Source: Pseudomonas orientalis (GTDB lineage: Bacteria > Pseudomonadota > Gammaproteobacteria > Pseudomonadales > Pseudomonadaceae). From it: a stretch of DNA of 64,000 bases. Positions 39,601 through 47,815 of this stretch are shown here, in pieces. A model generated the notes under the pieces. It saw only the letters and a program-made list of their open reading frames with translations. It had not been told where the DNA came from and made no database searches. Position 1 is the first letter of the stretch; the number at the start of each line of letters is the position of its first letter. The position numbers were made by a program, and so were the translations under genes. The DNA lies in assembly GCF_001439815.1 (NCBI RefSeq), contig NZ_JYLM01000006.1, positions 1-64,000 of the forward strand. The letters run 5' to 3'.

Positions 39601-42577
39601 GCGCATCGTTGCGCGTCCAGCCACGGCGCACTATCGGTGCCGGGTCGACCGTCGACAGTTCCGCGTGGGAACCGTAGCGCCCCTGTAACACGTAGGGCTC
39701 CGGCGGGATCAGCGGCCCCAGATTACCGACCGGAAAAAACAGCGAGAAAGCAAAAGGCTCGGCCAGGCTCTCCATTGGCTCGGTGACGACAAAACGACCG
39801 TCGATGCCCTTGAGCACATAACCACCGTAGGCGCGGTCACGCCGATTGCCGATCTGTTCGTGGGCATACGTGACGGCATCCCGTGCCGAGAGAAACGAGC
39901 GGCTCAACGACACTTGATAACGCGACGCCAACAGGTCGGCGCGGGCATCCACCGGCCCCTCCGTACGCCACAGGCCGCCGCCCTGAACCACCGAAAGGAC
40001 GGATGCGTCAATGATCCTGCGCGCATAATCGCGGGGCGTCAGCGTACCGTCCAAGAGTGCTGCCTGCGCGCCATTGTCGTGCAGCTCGCCGGTAGCGGAC
40101 TCCTGCACCAGCTCGCTGGTGCGTGTGGCCTCGGGAATCTTGAAGGTGAGCAATGCGGAATCGGTGGCAAGCATGTACAGGGACAAACCACGGGCAGGGT
40201 CCTGGAGGTTGCGGGTTCGCCGCGCCTGCCGAGTGGCGGCCACCACCTGTGCAGGCGTGAAAAACGTATTGGCCAGCCAGGTTTCCCGGGCGGCAACTTC
40301 ATGGGTCTCGTACCAACTGGTGAAATAAATCGCTTCCAGCCGGTAGTTCGAAGGCAACCGCAGTTTGCCGCCGCGTGTTGGAAAAACCGCATCGGGTGAG
40401 AACAGCGAAACACCCTTGGAGGCTGCGAACGTGGCCACGTAGGCATCGTCACGGGTGTGCTTGAGCACAAACCCGTACGCGCCGGGCTGGCCCGCAGCAC
40501 CGGAAAGCGCCAGTGCACGCTTGACCGCTAATTCGGGACGCGGCAGCACTTCGCTGCAAAAAGGCTGCTGCTCAATAGTGTCTGGCGTCGTCACTGGTGC
40601 GCCAAGCCGCCACGCCTGAGTGACACGCCCGCGAACACCGCCCCACACGCGGTTGGCAATCAGCACCCACAATTCGCCCGCCCGGGCCAGCCTGCGCACG
40701 GGGAACTCGAAGTCGCTGCTGACTTCACCCGGCCCACCTCGCAGCTGTTGTTCGACTTTTTTTTCTTCTGCCGACCCACTGCTGACATATTTGAGCAACA
40801 CGTCGTCAGGCCCGGAAAAATAATGGGCCTTGGTAAACGCCCGGTTCGCGATGCTGAAGAGCTGGTCGGCCTCAGAGTAAAAGTTATTGAACAGCATTAC
40901 CTGGTCCGCCGTGAATCCAGGGAAGTTCGCACGAATCTGTACCGCATCCGCAGGATGGGAGTGATAGAACCCCTCGGCGCTATAGTCATCAGGGGCAATG
41001 AACCGGCCGTCACCGTTCTTGGCCAGCAGCAGCTTGTGATCGAACGTATGGCGACGGTCCGGGATCGGGTGAGTCGCGTAGTAGCGGTTACCCCGCTTGA
41101 GAATCACCCCGCCATACTCGACATCCCGGCGCTGTCCGATCATCACATGGGCCCAGCGGGCCGCGTCGTCGGCGCTGACAAAAGGCGGGCTGTACATCGG
41201 CGGTGGGATCTCGGCAAAGGGGCGCCAGTCGGCACTGACCGATCCGGTCTTGCTCCACACCTTGTTGCCTTTGCCGACATTGCTGGTCTTGAGTACATCC
41301 AACTGGCCGGCCGCGACCAGGCGCAGCACGAACTCGCTCGGTTTGAGGCGGCCGGCAACCAACGCCGCATCGATGTCGTTATCCACGACCGTGCCATCGG
41401 GCTCCACCCGATAAAGCTGCGCCTCGGTTGCCGAGAATGAGCAGGTATAGCGCAGCAACGCCCCGTCTTCGGCACCCAGGAATATCGAATACACACCTTG
41501 CTTAAGCAGCTCAGGTACCAGGCGCCCTTGATAGAGATGCCGGGCCAGTTCCGGCGGCCAAAAGAAATTTCGGTACAGCCACGGCTGTTTGGTGGTGACC
41601 ACTGCCCCATTGCCACCTCTGCCCAGGTACACGGCGTTGAGATGGAAATGCGCAGGCAGTTGGTGCTTGCCATCCGGGCCGGTGGGGAAAATTTCCTGAG
41701 CGGACTGCTGCCCGCCGGCTGAACCCGAGGGCTCGGTCACCGCATAGAGGTGCTTGTCATCATGCTTGAGCACATACACCTGCCGGATCGCCTCCGGCCT
41801 TGCGGCCAGCCGCGCCTGGGCATGGCTGATGGCGTCGCTGAGACTGGCCTGCACCGGCCCGCAAGGCGGCAGTTCACGGTGTTTGGGCACAAAGGGTGAG
41901 TAGGGTTTCCAGTTTTCAGGCACCTCGCCGGTAGACCCTCCCCACAGGGCGTTGGAAACCACAATCGAAAGTTGGCTGACGCTGGCAACCTTCCTGAAAA
42001 GATTTTCCACCACACCGTCATAGCCATCGGGCCTGCCGAACGGTTGCCTGGTCTCCAACCACACACCGAAACGTCGCTCGACATCCGAGCGGGTGCAGAC
42101 ATGTTTAAACAACGAGCCTTCGGGACCCGACAAATAAGAGGCCTCGAAGAACGCAGGTTCGAGGATGTTGGCGACCAGGTCTTCCTCTGAATAGAAGCTG
42201 TTCAAGGCCTTGATACGGCGGTCTGAAAAGTCCGGGTGATTGGCCTTGTACCGGTCGAATAAAACCGGGTGCGAATGGTAGTCCGCCACACAGCGATAAC
42301 CTTCGGGATGGACATACTGCTTGCTGCTGTCGCGGTTCAATACCGTGGTCATGTCGAAATAGTTTTCGCCGCCCTCGACCGGGTCTGTCGCATAAAAAAG
42401 CTCATCGGCCAGGCGCTGCAAAATCACCCCGCCATATTCCACGTCACGCTGGCCGCCAATCTGTTCATGGGCATAGCGAGCCGCATCATCCATGCTGACG
42501 AAACCCGGGCCTACCGGTGGCAACTCCACGTCGGGCTTGGGGTCTGCCCCAAACCAGCCTCGTCTGATTCGCTCCAT
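36677..42577 (-). CDS. Giant nine-repeat protein with JAMM/DUF4329-like domains
   Basis: A 1,966-residue protein without signal peptide or membrane segments. It is built of nine diverged units of about 205-225 residues. A-units start near residues 25, 465, 894, 1327 and 1758; B-units near 246, 681, 1115 and 1551. A-units open with SxDDAARYAHEQIG...EYGGVIL. Units 1 and 3 keep Glu47/Glu487, HSHP (101-104/539-542) and SExD (130-133/568-571), which together resemble a JAMM zinc-peptidase site. Each unit ends with an LLKY-, LxPxxFV- and LWGxxG-containing tail. I assign DUF4329/JAB similarity tentatively. It is a lone gene with GGGAG eight bases before its ATG. It could be a toxin-like effector or an enzyme with dead repeats; no partner gene is visible. 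Confidence 0.8.
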   Translation of the reverse strand: MERIRRGWFGADPKPDVELPPVGPGFVSMDDAARYAHEQIGGQRDVEYGGVILQRLADELFYATDPVEGGENYFDMTTVLNRDSSKQYVHPEGYRCVADYHSHPVLFDRYKANHPDFSDRRIKALNSFYSEEDLVANILEPAFFEASYLSGPEGSLFKHVCTRSDVERRFGVWLETRQPFGRPDGYDGVVENLFRKVASVSQLSIVVSNALWGGSTGEVPENWKPYSPFVPKHRELPPCGPVQASLSDAISHAQARLAARPEAIRQVYVLKHDDKHLYAVTEPSGSAGGQQSAQEIFPTGPDGKHQLPAHFHLNAVYLGRGGNGAVVTTKQPWLYRNFFWPPELARHLYQGRLVPELLKQGVYSIFLGAEDGALLRYTCSFSATEAQLYRVEPDGTVVDNDIDAALVAGRLKPSEFVLRLVAAGQLDVLKTSNVGKGNKVWSKTGSVSADWRPFAEIPPPMYSPPFVSADDAARWAHVMIGQRRDVEYGGVILKRGNRYYATHPIPDRRHTFDHKLLLAKNGDGRFIAPDDYSAEGFYHSHPADAVQIRANFPGFTADQVMLFNNFYSEADQLFSIANRAFTKAHYFSGPDDVLLKYVSSGSAEEKKVEQQLRGGPGEVSSDFEFPVRRLARAGELWVLIANRVWGGVRGRVTQAWRLGAPVTTPDTIEQQPFCSEVLPRPELAVKRALALSGAAGQPGAYGFVLKHTRDDAYVATFAASKGVSLFSPDAVFPTRGGKLRLPSNYRLEAIYFTSWYETHEVAARETWLANTFFTPAQVVAATRQARRTRNLQDPARGLSLYMLATDSALLTFKIPEATRTSELVQESATGELHDNGAQAALLDGTLTPRDYARRIIDASVLSVVQGGGLWRTEGPVDARADLLASRYQVSLSRSFLSARDAVTYAHEQIGNRRDRAYGGYVLKGIDGRFVVTEPMESLAEPFAFSLFFPVGNLGPLIPPEPYVLQGRYGSHAELSTVDPAPIVRRGWTRNDALVHQQMFSCDEMYSIIRAKRVAWLSASASCLLEYTPGNSSHEQLLLDNIAPQAGFNSLQNRLDRGEVKPVQWVWRVAEAGDLKIIQGNSFWGPRGSVFNDWTFNFGYAPRFAPPDFATYGALFDSADEAARNLHGRVHGRNLAQAACFAFILKHQDEEQYIASEVVGVGANNVLFNLNSLFKSREAGGFEFSEGFVLHGLFRSQQWARRGLDRFNAWLTSFFVTPQVLYSALFEAQRGRAKSLPLYFSTLDGALLSYAPFPIDVKGGGEADNLLIRASAQLSSGLMRPRTFVQDWALRGALRVIRTSQCWDRTGLVDTMWRGYATMMPRRMGPAFASADDAARYVATRIGSGLRRAYGGVILRLPNGLFAATEPLALPPQGLTTQWIYPDPVMAAGLYPGGSTMVARYRSVVDHEVPLLLSATQKSIYKSMIPSAALATLLHVETQIKREYVFGLAGSILSYQASGSTEEQLLKQRLAPLNRAQGDYADNTVEQQLRDGVLSPQDFVNQVAGAGEFCVVQGDALWGAARRITVKFIANVPRVPDQEIRAVLFDSPCGPVFTRALDAVRYAQRHSRPQADVAFGYLLKAVNKPLYMTTLALVRADFTDFEQVFVEGQLPQGYVIDGLYLVGSNVAIAPATDEMALSFFPPQYLAKALNFVSHARNRRVLPLYLLCADGALLTYTLSRDASLYSWTSHAHLDLPHLLEGSLTVLDYVRRLAVEGSLYIRVTSEVWSRNELVRTQWQPKKTPHSFSENPHFHSFCGPLYLYPDDAARYAQGLVPRFEDKQYLGAVLMPQDSQGYVALDPVEDRAGTPGNNTLELLFWKGRAGFDVPSGNVLSTYRIAAVQAFFKAIDSTSSFAPLDKQLLSNFVAKDDLRSYLEVIKDNAPHAQSCYLACRGGALLKYVPAFTPAQTRLLGPGAAPDPSVLVDQLRSHGTLTVLYPDAFWARRGVLGEGWMGARAEPEESWYGHDEL
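36680..42505 (-). repeat. Internal nine-unit A/B repeat array of the giant gene
   Basis: Unit limits by residue: 1 (A) 25-245, 2 (B) 246-464, 3 (A) 465-680, 4 (B) 681-893, 5 (A) 894-1114, 6 (B) 1115-1326, 7 (A) 1327-1550, 8 (B) 1551-1757, 9 (A) 1758-1966. B-units carry YxFVLKHxxDDxY in place of EYGGVIL and lack HSHP. Limits are approximate to about ten residues. Identity between units is low at DNA level, so the array is old. Confidence 0.75.
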
Positions 42578-42811
42578 GTCATCGTCTCCCTGTTCAATTG
42601 CACGGCGCCGGAATTGGCGGCCGCAGCCTCATAGTCGGCAGCGAACGTGGGTCGATGGCGTTAAATACACACCCCGGATGATCAGCCTTCGCCGTACAAC
42701 GCACCGTTTTGAGGCCGGTGGCGCACGCGGCGTCTTTTACGGCGCCAAGCTGGTGCGCGGGGCGAGCCCCTCCCACCGCAGAACATCGCTGCAACCGGTG
42801 CACCGCGTCGC
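42578..42811. other. Upstream region between the giant gene and urtA
   Basis: No gene is supported here. It must hold the giant gene's promoter on the minus strand and any activator sites for urtA on the plus strand. A TGCAACCGGTGCA near-palindrome at about 42790-42802 lies just before the sigma-54 boxes. It is shorter than the usual 17-base NtrC site, so it is not called one. A degenerate REP-like GCGGGGCGAGCCCCTCCCACC is near 42757-42777. Confidence 0.4.
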
Positions 42812-42828
42812 AGGCACAGCCTTTGCAA
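42812..42828 (+). promoter_or_regulatory. Predicted sigma-54 promoter of urtA
   Basis: AGGCACAGCCTTTGCAA closely fits the -24/-12 consensus TGGCACN5TTGCA. The invariant GG (42813-42814) and GC (42825-42826) are exactly ten bases apart. The predicted start site is about 40 bases before the urtA ATG. Urea uptake is often under nitrogen control through NtrC and sigma-54, so the match makes biological sense. Confidence 0.7.
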
Positions 42829-42877
42829 TGCCCTGCATATCTGCCCATAAAAACTATCGGTTTACGGAGATCGCACC

Positions 42878-44143
42878 ATGCAGCGTCGCAGCTTGATCAA
42901 GGCTTTCACACTGTCGGCATCCATCGTCGCCATGGGCTTGACCTGGACCGTCCAGGCCGCCGAGACCATCAAGGTCGGCATCCTGCACTCGTTGTCCGGG
43001 ACCATGGCCATCTCCGAAACCTCGCTCAAAGACATGGCGCTGATGACCATCGACGAGATCAACGCCAAGGGCGGTGTGAACGGCAAGATGCTCGAGCCGG
43101 TGGTGGTCGACCCTGCGTCCAACTGGCCGCTGTTCGCGGAAAAAGGCCGGCAGTTGCTGACCCAGGACAAGGTCGCCGTGGTGTTCGGCTGCTGGACCTC
43201 GGTGTCGCGTAAATCGGTACTGCCGGTGTTCGAAGAACTCAATGGCTTGCTGTTCTACCCGGTGCAGTACGAAGGCCAAGAGATGTCGCCGAACGTGTTC
43301 TATACCGGTGCGGCGCCGAACCAGCAGGCGATCCCGGCGGTGGAATACCTGATGAGCGAAGAAGGCGGCAGCGCCAAGCGCTTCTTCCTGCTCGGCACCG
43401 ACTACGTGTACCCGCGCACCACCAACAAGATCCTGCGCTCGTTCCTGCACTCAAAAGGCGTGGCGGATAAAGATATCGAAGAGGTGTATACCCCGTTCGG
43501 CCACAGCGATTACCAGACCATCGTCGCCAACATCAAGAAGTTTTCCGCCGGCGGCAAGACCGCAGTGATTTCCACGGTCAATGGCGACTCCAACGTGCCG
43601 TTCTACAAGGAATTGGCCAACCAGGGCCTGAAGGCGACCGATGTACCGGTGGTGGCGTTTTCCGTGGGCGAAGAAGAACTGCGCGGCATCGACACCAAGC
43701 CACTGGTAGGCAACCTCGCGGCGTGGAACTACTTCCAGTCGGTAGAGAATCCGGTTAACCAGAAATTCGTCGCCGATTGGAAAGCCTACGCCAAGAAACA
43801 CAACCTGCCGGGCGCGGACAAAGCCGTAACCAACGACCCGATGGAAGCCACCTACGTGGGCATTCATATGTGGGCCCAGGCGGCGGAGAAAGCCAAGTCC
43901 ACCGACGTCGACAAAGTGCGTGAAGCGCTGGCCGGCCAGACCTTCGCCGCACCGTCGGGCTTTACCCTGACCATGGACAAGACCAACCACCACCTGCACA
44001 AGCCGGTGATGATCGGCGAGATCCAGGCGGATGGGCAGTTCTCGGTGGTGTGGCAGACCCAGGAGCCGATTCGGGCGCAGCCGTGGAGCCCGTACATTCC
44101 TGGCAATGACAAGAAGCCGGATTACGCGGTGAAGAGCAACTAA
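42878..44143 (+). CDS. urtA: Urea ABC transporter, substrate-binding protein
   Basis: A 421-residue periplasmic protein. The N-terminus MQRRSLIKAFTLSASIVAMG has a twin arginine before a hydrophobic stretch, so Tat or Sec export is likely. The mature part starts near AAETIKVGILHSLSGTMAIS, the family opening of UrtA and related amide-binding proteins. FGCWTSVSRKSVLPVFEELN and YPVQYEGQEMSPNVFYTGAA are typical UrtA segments. It is the first gene of urtABCDE, preceded by a sigma-54 promoter. A REP pair separates it from urtB, which may favour high expression of this binding protein. Confidence 0.95.
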   Translation: MQRRSLIKAFTLSASIVAMGLTWTVQAAETIKVGILHSLSGTMAISETSLKDMALMTIDEINAKGGVNGKMLEPVVVDPASNWPLFAEKGRQLLTQDKVAVVFGCWTSVSRKSVLPVFEELNGLLFYPVQYEGQEMSPNVFYTGAAPNQQAIPAVEYLMSEEGGSAKRFFLLGTDYVYPRTTNKILRSFLHSKGVADKDIEEVYTPFGHSDYQTIVANIKKFSAGGKTAVISTVNGDSNVPFYKELANQGLKATDVPVVAFSVGEEELRGIDTKPLVGNLAAWNYFQSVENPVNQKFVADWKAYAKKHNLPGADKAVTNDPMEATYVGIHMWAQAAEKAKSTDVDKVREALAGQTFAAPSGFTLTMDKTNHHLHKPVMIGEIQADGQFSVVWQTQEPIRAQPWSPYIPGNDKKPDYAVKSN

Positions 44144-44161
44144 AGCCCCACCACAGGCTAA

Positions 44162-44255
44162 AAATGTGGGAGGGGGCTTGCCCCCGATAGCGGAGTGTCA
44201 GACCTATATTCATCAACTGACACACTGCCATCGGGGGCAAGCCCCCTCCCACACT
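44162..44255. repeat. Inverted REP pair between urtA and urtB
   Basis: Two facing REP copies. The interior (GCGGAGTGTCAGACCTATAT and onward) is almost identical to that at 49393-49487, five kilobases away in the same cluster. Confidence 0.92.
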
Positions 44256-44282
44256 GTCCCCGCATGATCAGGACATTGTGTT

Positions 44283-45785
44283 ATGCCCACTGCCCTCTAT
44301 CGTTTCATCCTCGCCGTGCTGCTGTTGCTGCCTTTGGCCGCACACGCCAGCGACGCCGAAGACTTCCTTGCCGCCAACCCGGTGCAGCAAGCCAAACTCC
44401 TCCAGGACTGGGCCGCCAACCCCGACCCTGCGCGTATCGAACTGGTGGACGCCCTCGAGCAAGGCCAGCTCACGCTCAACGGCGAAACCAGAACCCTGCG
44501 CCTGAACAACCGCCTGCGCGGCCTGATCGACAACGTTCAAGCCAGCCAGCAATTGCTCGCCGCCGATCCCAAGGTGCGCCTCGATGCCGCCCGCACCCTG
44601 CAAAAAAGCGCAGTGCCTGCGCAACTGAAATTCCTTGACCAGCAGGTCGCCGCCGAGACCGACGAGGATGTCCACAGCGCCCTCAGCCTGGCCCTGGCCA
44701 ACCTGCAACTGGTCGACACCGACCCGGTGGTGCGCCTGGCCGCCGTGCGCTTGCTCGGCAGCACCGGCGACCCGCTGGCGCGCACGCGCCTGGAAGCCTT
44801 GCTTGCGCCCGGCGTGGAAAGCGATGCCACCGTGCATACCGCCGCCGAAACCAGCCTGGCCCAGGTCAAACGCAAGTTGATGTTCGGTGAGATTCTCGGC
44901 CAGGCTTTCAGCGGTATGTCGCTGGGCTCGATTCTGTTGCTCGCGGCCCTGGGCCTGGCGATCACCTTTGGCCTGCTCGGCGTGATCAATATGGCCCACG
45001 GCGAGATGCTGATGCTCGGCGCCTATTCCACCTACGTGGTGCAGTTGCTGATGCAGCGCTACGTGCCGCAGGCCATCGAGTTCTACCCGCTGATCGCGCT
45101 GCCGGTGGCGTTTTTCGTCACCGCCGCCATCGGCATGGCGCTGGAGCGCACGGTGATTCGTCACCTGTATGGCCGGCCCCTGGAAACCCTGCTCGCCACC
45201 TGGGGCATCAGCCTGATGCTGATCCAGTTGGTGCGCCTGGTGTTCGGTGCCCAGAACGTCGAGGTGTCCAACCCGCAATGGCTGTCCGGCGGCATTCAAG
45301 TGCTGCCCAACCTGGTGCTGCCGTACAACCGCCTGGTGATCATTGCGTTCGCGCTGTTCGTGGTGGTGTTGACCTGGCTGCTGCTGAACAAGACGCGCCT
45401 GGGTCTCAACGTGCGCGCCGTCACCCAGAACCGCAACATGGCCGCCTGCTGCGGCGTGCCCACCGGGCGCGTGGACATGCTTGCCTTCGGCCTCGGCTCC
45501 GGCATCGCGGGCCTGGGCGGCGTGGCGCTGAGTCAGGTCGGCAACGTCGGCCCGGACCTGGGCCAGAGTTATATCATCGACTCGTTCCTGGTGGTGGTGC
45601 TCGGCGGTGTCGGCCAGTTGGCCGGCAGCGTGACGGCGGCCTTCGGCCTGGGCATCGCCAACAAGATCCTGGAACCGCAGATCGGCGCCGTGCTCGGCAA
45701 GATCCTCATCCTCGCGCTGATCATTCTGTTTATCCAGAAACGCCCGCAAGGACTCTTCGCACTGAAAGGACGGGTGATCGACTGA
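44283..45785 (+). CDS. urtB: Urea ABC transporter permease UrtB
   Basis: A 500-residue protein. A signal-like segment (residues 5-22) is followed by a helical, HEAT-like region of about 170 residues, then a LivH-type permease with about eight membrane segments from residue 205. The extension before the permease domain is typical of UrtB rather than LivH. LLGVINMAHGEMLMLGAYST is the permease signature, and VLGGVGQLAGSVTAAFGLGI is the loop touching the ATPase. Its stop overlaps the urtC start as TGATG. Confidence 0.95.
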   Translation: MPTALYRFILAVLLLLPLAAHASDAEDFLAANPVQQAKLLQDWAANPDPARIELVDALEQGQLTLNGETRTLRLNNRLRGLIDNVQASQQLLAADPKVRLDAARTLQKSAVPAQLKFLDQQVAAETDEDVHSALSLALANLQLVDTDPVVRLAAVRLLGSTGDPLARTRLEALLAPGVESDATVHTAAETSLAQVKRKLMFGEILGQAFSGMSLGSILLLAALGLAITFGLLGVINMAHGEMLMLGAYSTYVVQLLMQRYVPQAIEFYPLIALPVAFFVTAAIGMALERTVIRHLYGRPLETLLATWGISLMLIQLVRLVFGAQNVEVSNPQWLSGGIQVLPNLVLPYNRLVIIAFALFVVVLTWLLLNKTRLGLNVRAVTQNRNMAACCGVPTGRVDMLAFGLGSGIAGLGGVALSQVGNVGPDLGQSYIIDSFLVVVLGGVGQLAGSVTAAFGLGIANKILEPQIGAVLGKILILALIILFIQKRPQGLFALKGRVID

Positions 45786-46852
45786 TGAATCAGCCATTGA
45801 TGCTTACGGCCACGCAAAAGGCCGGCCCCAAGGTGACGATTGCAGTGGGCGCGGTGATCCTGTTCCTGCTGCTGGCACTGCCCTTGTGTTCGCTGCTGTC
45901 GGCGGACAACCCGCTGCATGTGTCGGCCTATACGCTGACCCTGGTCGGCAAGATCCTCTGCTATGCCATCGTCGCACTGGCGCTGGACCTGGTGTGGGGT
46001 TACGCCGGCATGTTGTCCCTCGGCCATGGCCTGTTCTTCGCCCTCGGTGGTTATGCCATGGGCATGTACCTGATGCGCCAGGCATCGGGCGATGAGTTGC
46101 CGGCGTTCATGACCTTTTTGTCGTGGACCGAATTGCCGTGGTACTGGGTGGGCACCCAACACTTCTGGTGGGCGCTGTGCCTGGTGGTGCTGGCTCCGGG
46201 ATTGCTCGCGCTGGTGTTCGGTTTCTTTGCCTTCCGCTCGCGGATCAAGGGCGTGTATTTCTCGATCATGACCCAGGCCCTGACCTTTGCCGGCATGCTG
46301 TTGTTCTTTCGCAACGAGACGGGGTTTGGCGGCAATAACGGCTTTACCAATTTTCGCAGCATCCTCGGCTTCGGCATCACCGAGCCCGGCACGCGGGCGG
46401 TGTTGTTCGTCGCGACGGTACTGCTGCTGGTGGCCAGTCTGTACATCGGCTGGCGCCTGGCGCAAAGCAAGTTCGGCCGCGTGCTGACCGCCCTGCGCGA
46501 TGCCGAGAATCGCCTGATGTTCTGTGGCTATGACCCGCGCGGCTTCAAGCTGTTCGTGTGGGTGTTGAGCGCGGTGCTGTGCGGTCTGGCGGGGGCGCTG
46601 TATGTGCCGCAGGTGGGCATCATCAACCCCAGCGAGATGTCGCCGACCAATTCCATCGAAGCCGCCGTATGGGTCGCCTTGGGCGGGCGCGGCACCCTGA
46701 TCGGCCCACTGCTTGGCGCCGGGGTAGTGAACGGCATGAAGAGCTGGTTCACCGTGGCCTTTCCCGAGTACTGGCTGTTCTTCCTCGGGGCACTGTTCAT
46801 CATCGTCACCCTGTACCTGCCCAAGGGCGTTATCGGGCTGCTGAAGAAATGA
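45785..46852 (+). CDS. urtC: Urea ABC transporter permease UrtC
   Basis: A 355-residue LivM-type permease with about ten membrane segments. YAGMLSLGHGLFFALGGYAM and EAAVWVALGGRGTLIGPLLG are its family motifs, the latter contacting the ATPases. It starts within the urtB stop, so the two permease subunits should be made in equal amounts. urtD begins eight bases after the stop. Confidence 0.95.
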   Translation: MNQPLMLTATQKAGPKVTIAVGAVILFLLLALPLCSLLSADNPLHVSAYTLTLVGKILCYAIVALALDLVWGYAGMLSLGHGLFFALGGYAMGMYLMRQASGDELPAFMTFLSWTELPWYWVGTQHFWWALCLVVLAPGLLALVFGFFAFRSRIKGVYFSIMTQALTFAGMLLFFRNETGFGGNNGFTNFRSILGFGITEPGTRAVLFVATVLLLVASLYIGWRLAQSKFGRVLTALRDAENRLMFCGYDPRGFKLFVWVLSAVLCGLAGALYVPQVGIINPSEMSPTNSIEAAVWVALGGRGTLIGPLLGAGVVNGMKSWFTVAFPEYWLFFLGALFIIVTLYLPKGVIGLLKK

Positions 46853-46860
46853 GGAACGTC

Positions 46861-47682
46861 ATGCTTGAACCTATTTTCGATGCAGGCAGCGGCCGCGATG
46901 CGATCGGCATCGGGCAGGCGGCCGGCAAGGGCCTGAACACCCGCCACGGCACCATCCTGACCCTGGAAGATATCAGCGTCAGCTTCGACGGTTTCAAGGC
47001 GCTCAACGACCTCAACCTCTACATCGGCGTCGGCGAATTGCGCTGCATCATCGGCCCCAACGGCGCGGGCAAGACCACGCTGATGGACGTGATCACCGGC
47101 AAGACCCGGCCCAGCCACGGCAACGCCTGGTTCGGCGAAACCCTGGACTTGACCAGCCTGAGTGAAGTGCAGATCGCCCAGGCCGGCATCGGCCGCAAGT
47201 TCCAGAAACCCACGGTGTTCGAAGCCCTCAGCGTGTTCGAAAACCTCGAATTGGCGCAGAAGACTGACAAGTCCGTCTGGGCCAGCCTGCGCGCACGCCT
47301 GAGTGGTGAGCAGAAAGACCGTATCGATGAGGTGCTCGACACCATTCGCCTCACCGCCTCGGTGCATCGGCCCGCCGGCTTGCTGTCCCACGGCCAGAAG
47401 CAGTTCCTGGAAATCGGCATGCTGCTGATGCAGGACCCCCAACTGTTGCTGCTGGATGAACCGGTGGCGGGTATGACCGACGCCGAAACCGAATTCACCG
47501 CCGAACTGTTCAAGCGCCTGGCCGGCAAGCATTCGTTGATGGTGGTGGAGCACGACATGGGTTTTGTCGGCTCGATCGCCGACCATGTGACCGTGTTGCA
47601 CCAGGGCAGCGTGCTGGCAGAAGGGTCGCTGGAACAGGTGCAGGAAAACGAGCGGGTGATCGAGGTTTACCTCGGCCGCTAA
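46861..47682 (+). CDS. urtD: Urea ABC transporter ATPase UrtD
   Basis: A 273-residue ATPase of the LivG type. The Walker A motif is IGPNGAGKTTLMDVITGK, the signature region is LSHGQKQFLEIGMLLMQDPQ, Walker B is LLLLDEPVAGMTD, and the switch His is in VVEHDMGFV. An N-terminal extension of about 30 residues precedes the fold, as usual for UrtD. GAGGAACGTC precedes the ATG at 46861; an ATG at 46849 overlapping the urtC stop is an alternative. A second-type REP pair follows the stop. Confidence 0.95.
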   Translation: MLEPIFDAGSGRDAIGIGQAAGKGLNTRHGTILTLEDISVSFDGFKALNDLNLYIGVGELRCIIGPNGAGKTTLMDVITGKTRPSHGNAWFGETLDLTSLSEVQIAQAGIGRKFQKPTVFEALSVFENLELAQKTDKSVWASLRARLSGEQKDRIDEVLDTIRLTASVHRPAGLLSHGQKQFLEIGMLLMQDPQLLLLDEPVAGMTDAETEFTAELFKRLAGKHSLMVVEHDMGFVGSIADHVTVLHQGSVLAEGSLEQVQENERVIEVYLGR

Positions 47683-47692
47683 GGTAATTTTC

Positions 47693-47794
47693 CTGTAGGA
47701 GCGAGCTTGCTCGCGAAGATCGTCAACGATAACGCGGGCATTCTGAATGCACGCGGTGCCCTCAGGTTTTTCGCGAGCAAGCTCGCTCCTACAG
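47693..47794. repeat. Second-type REPIN between urtD and urtE
   Basis: CTGTAGGAGCGAGCTTGCTC and its complement form the arms. This differs from the GGGGGCTTGCCCCC type. The interior contains GGGCA and TGCCC arms and matches, in reverse complement, the interior of the only other copy at 56679-56779. It ends 21 bases before urtE. Confidence 0.92.
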
Positions 47795-47815
47795 GGGATT
47801 GAGGAGGTTTTTGGA

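Noticed and set aside
42790..42802. TGCAACCGGTGCA as an NtrC site
   Set aside because: The near-palindrome is too short compared with the 17-base NtrC consensus. Kept only as a remark.
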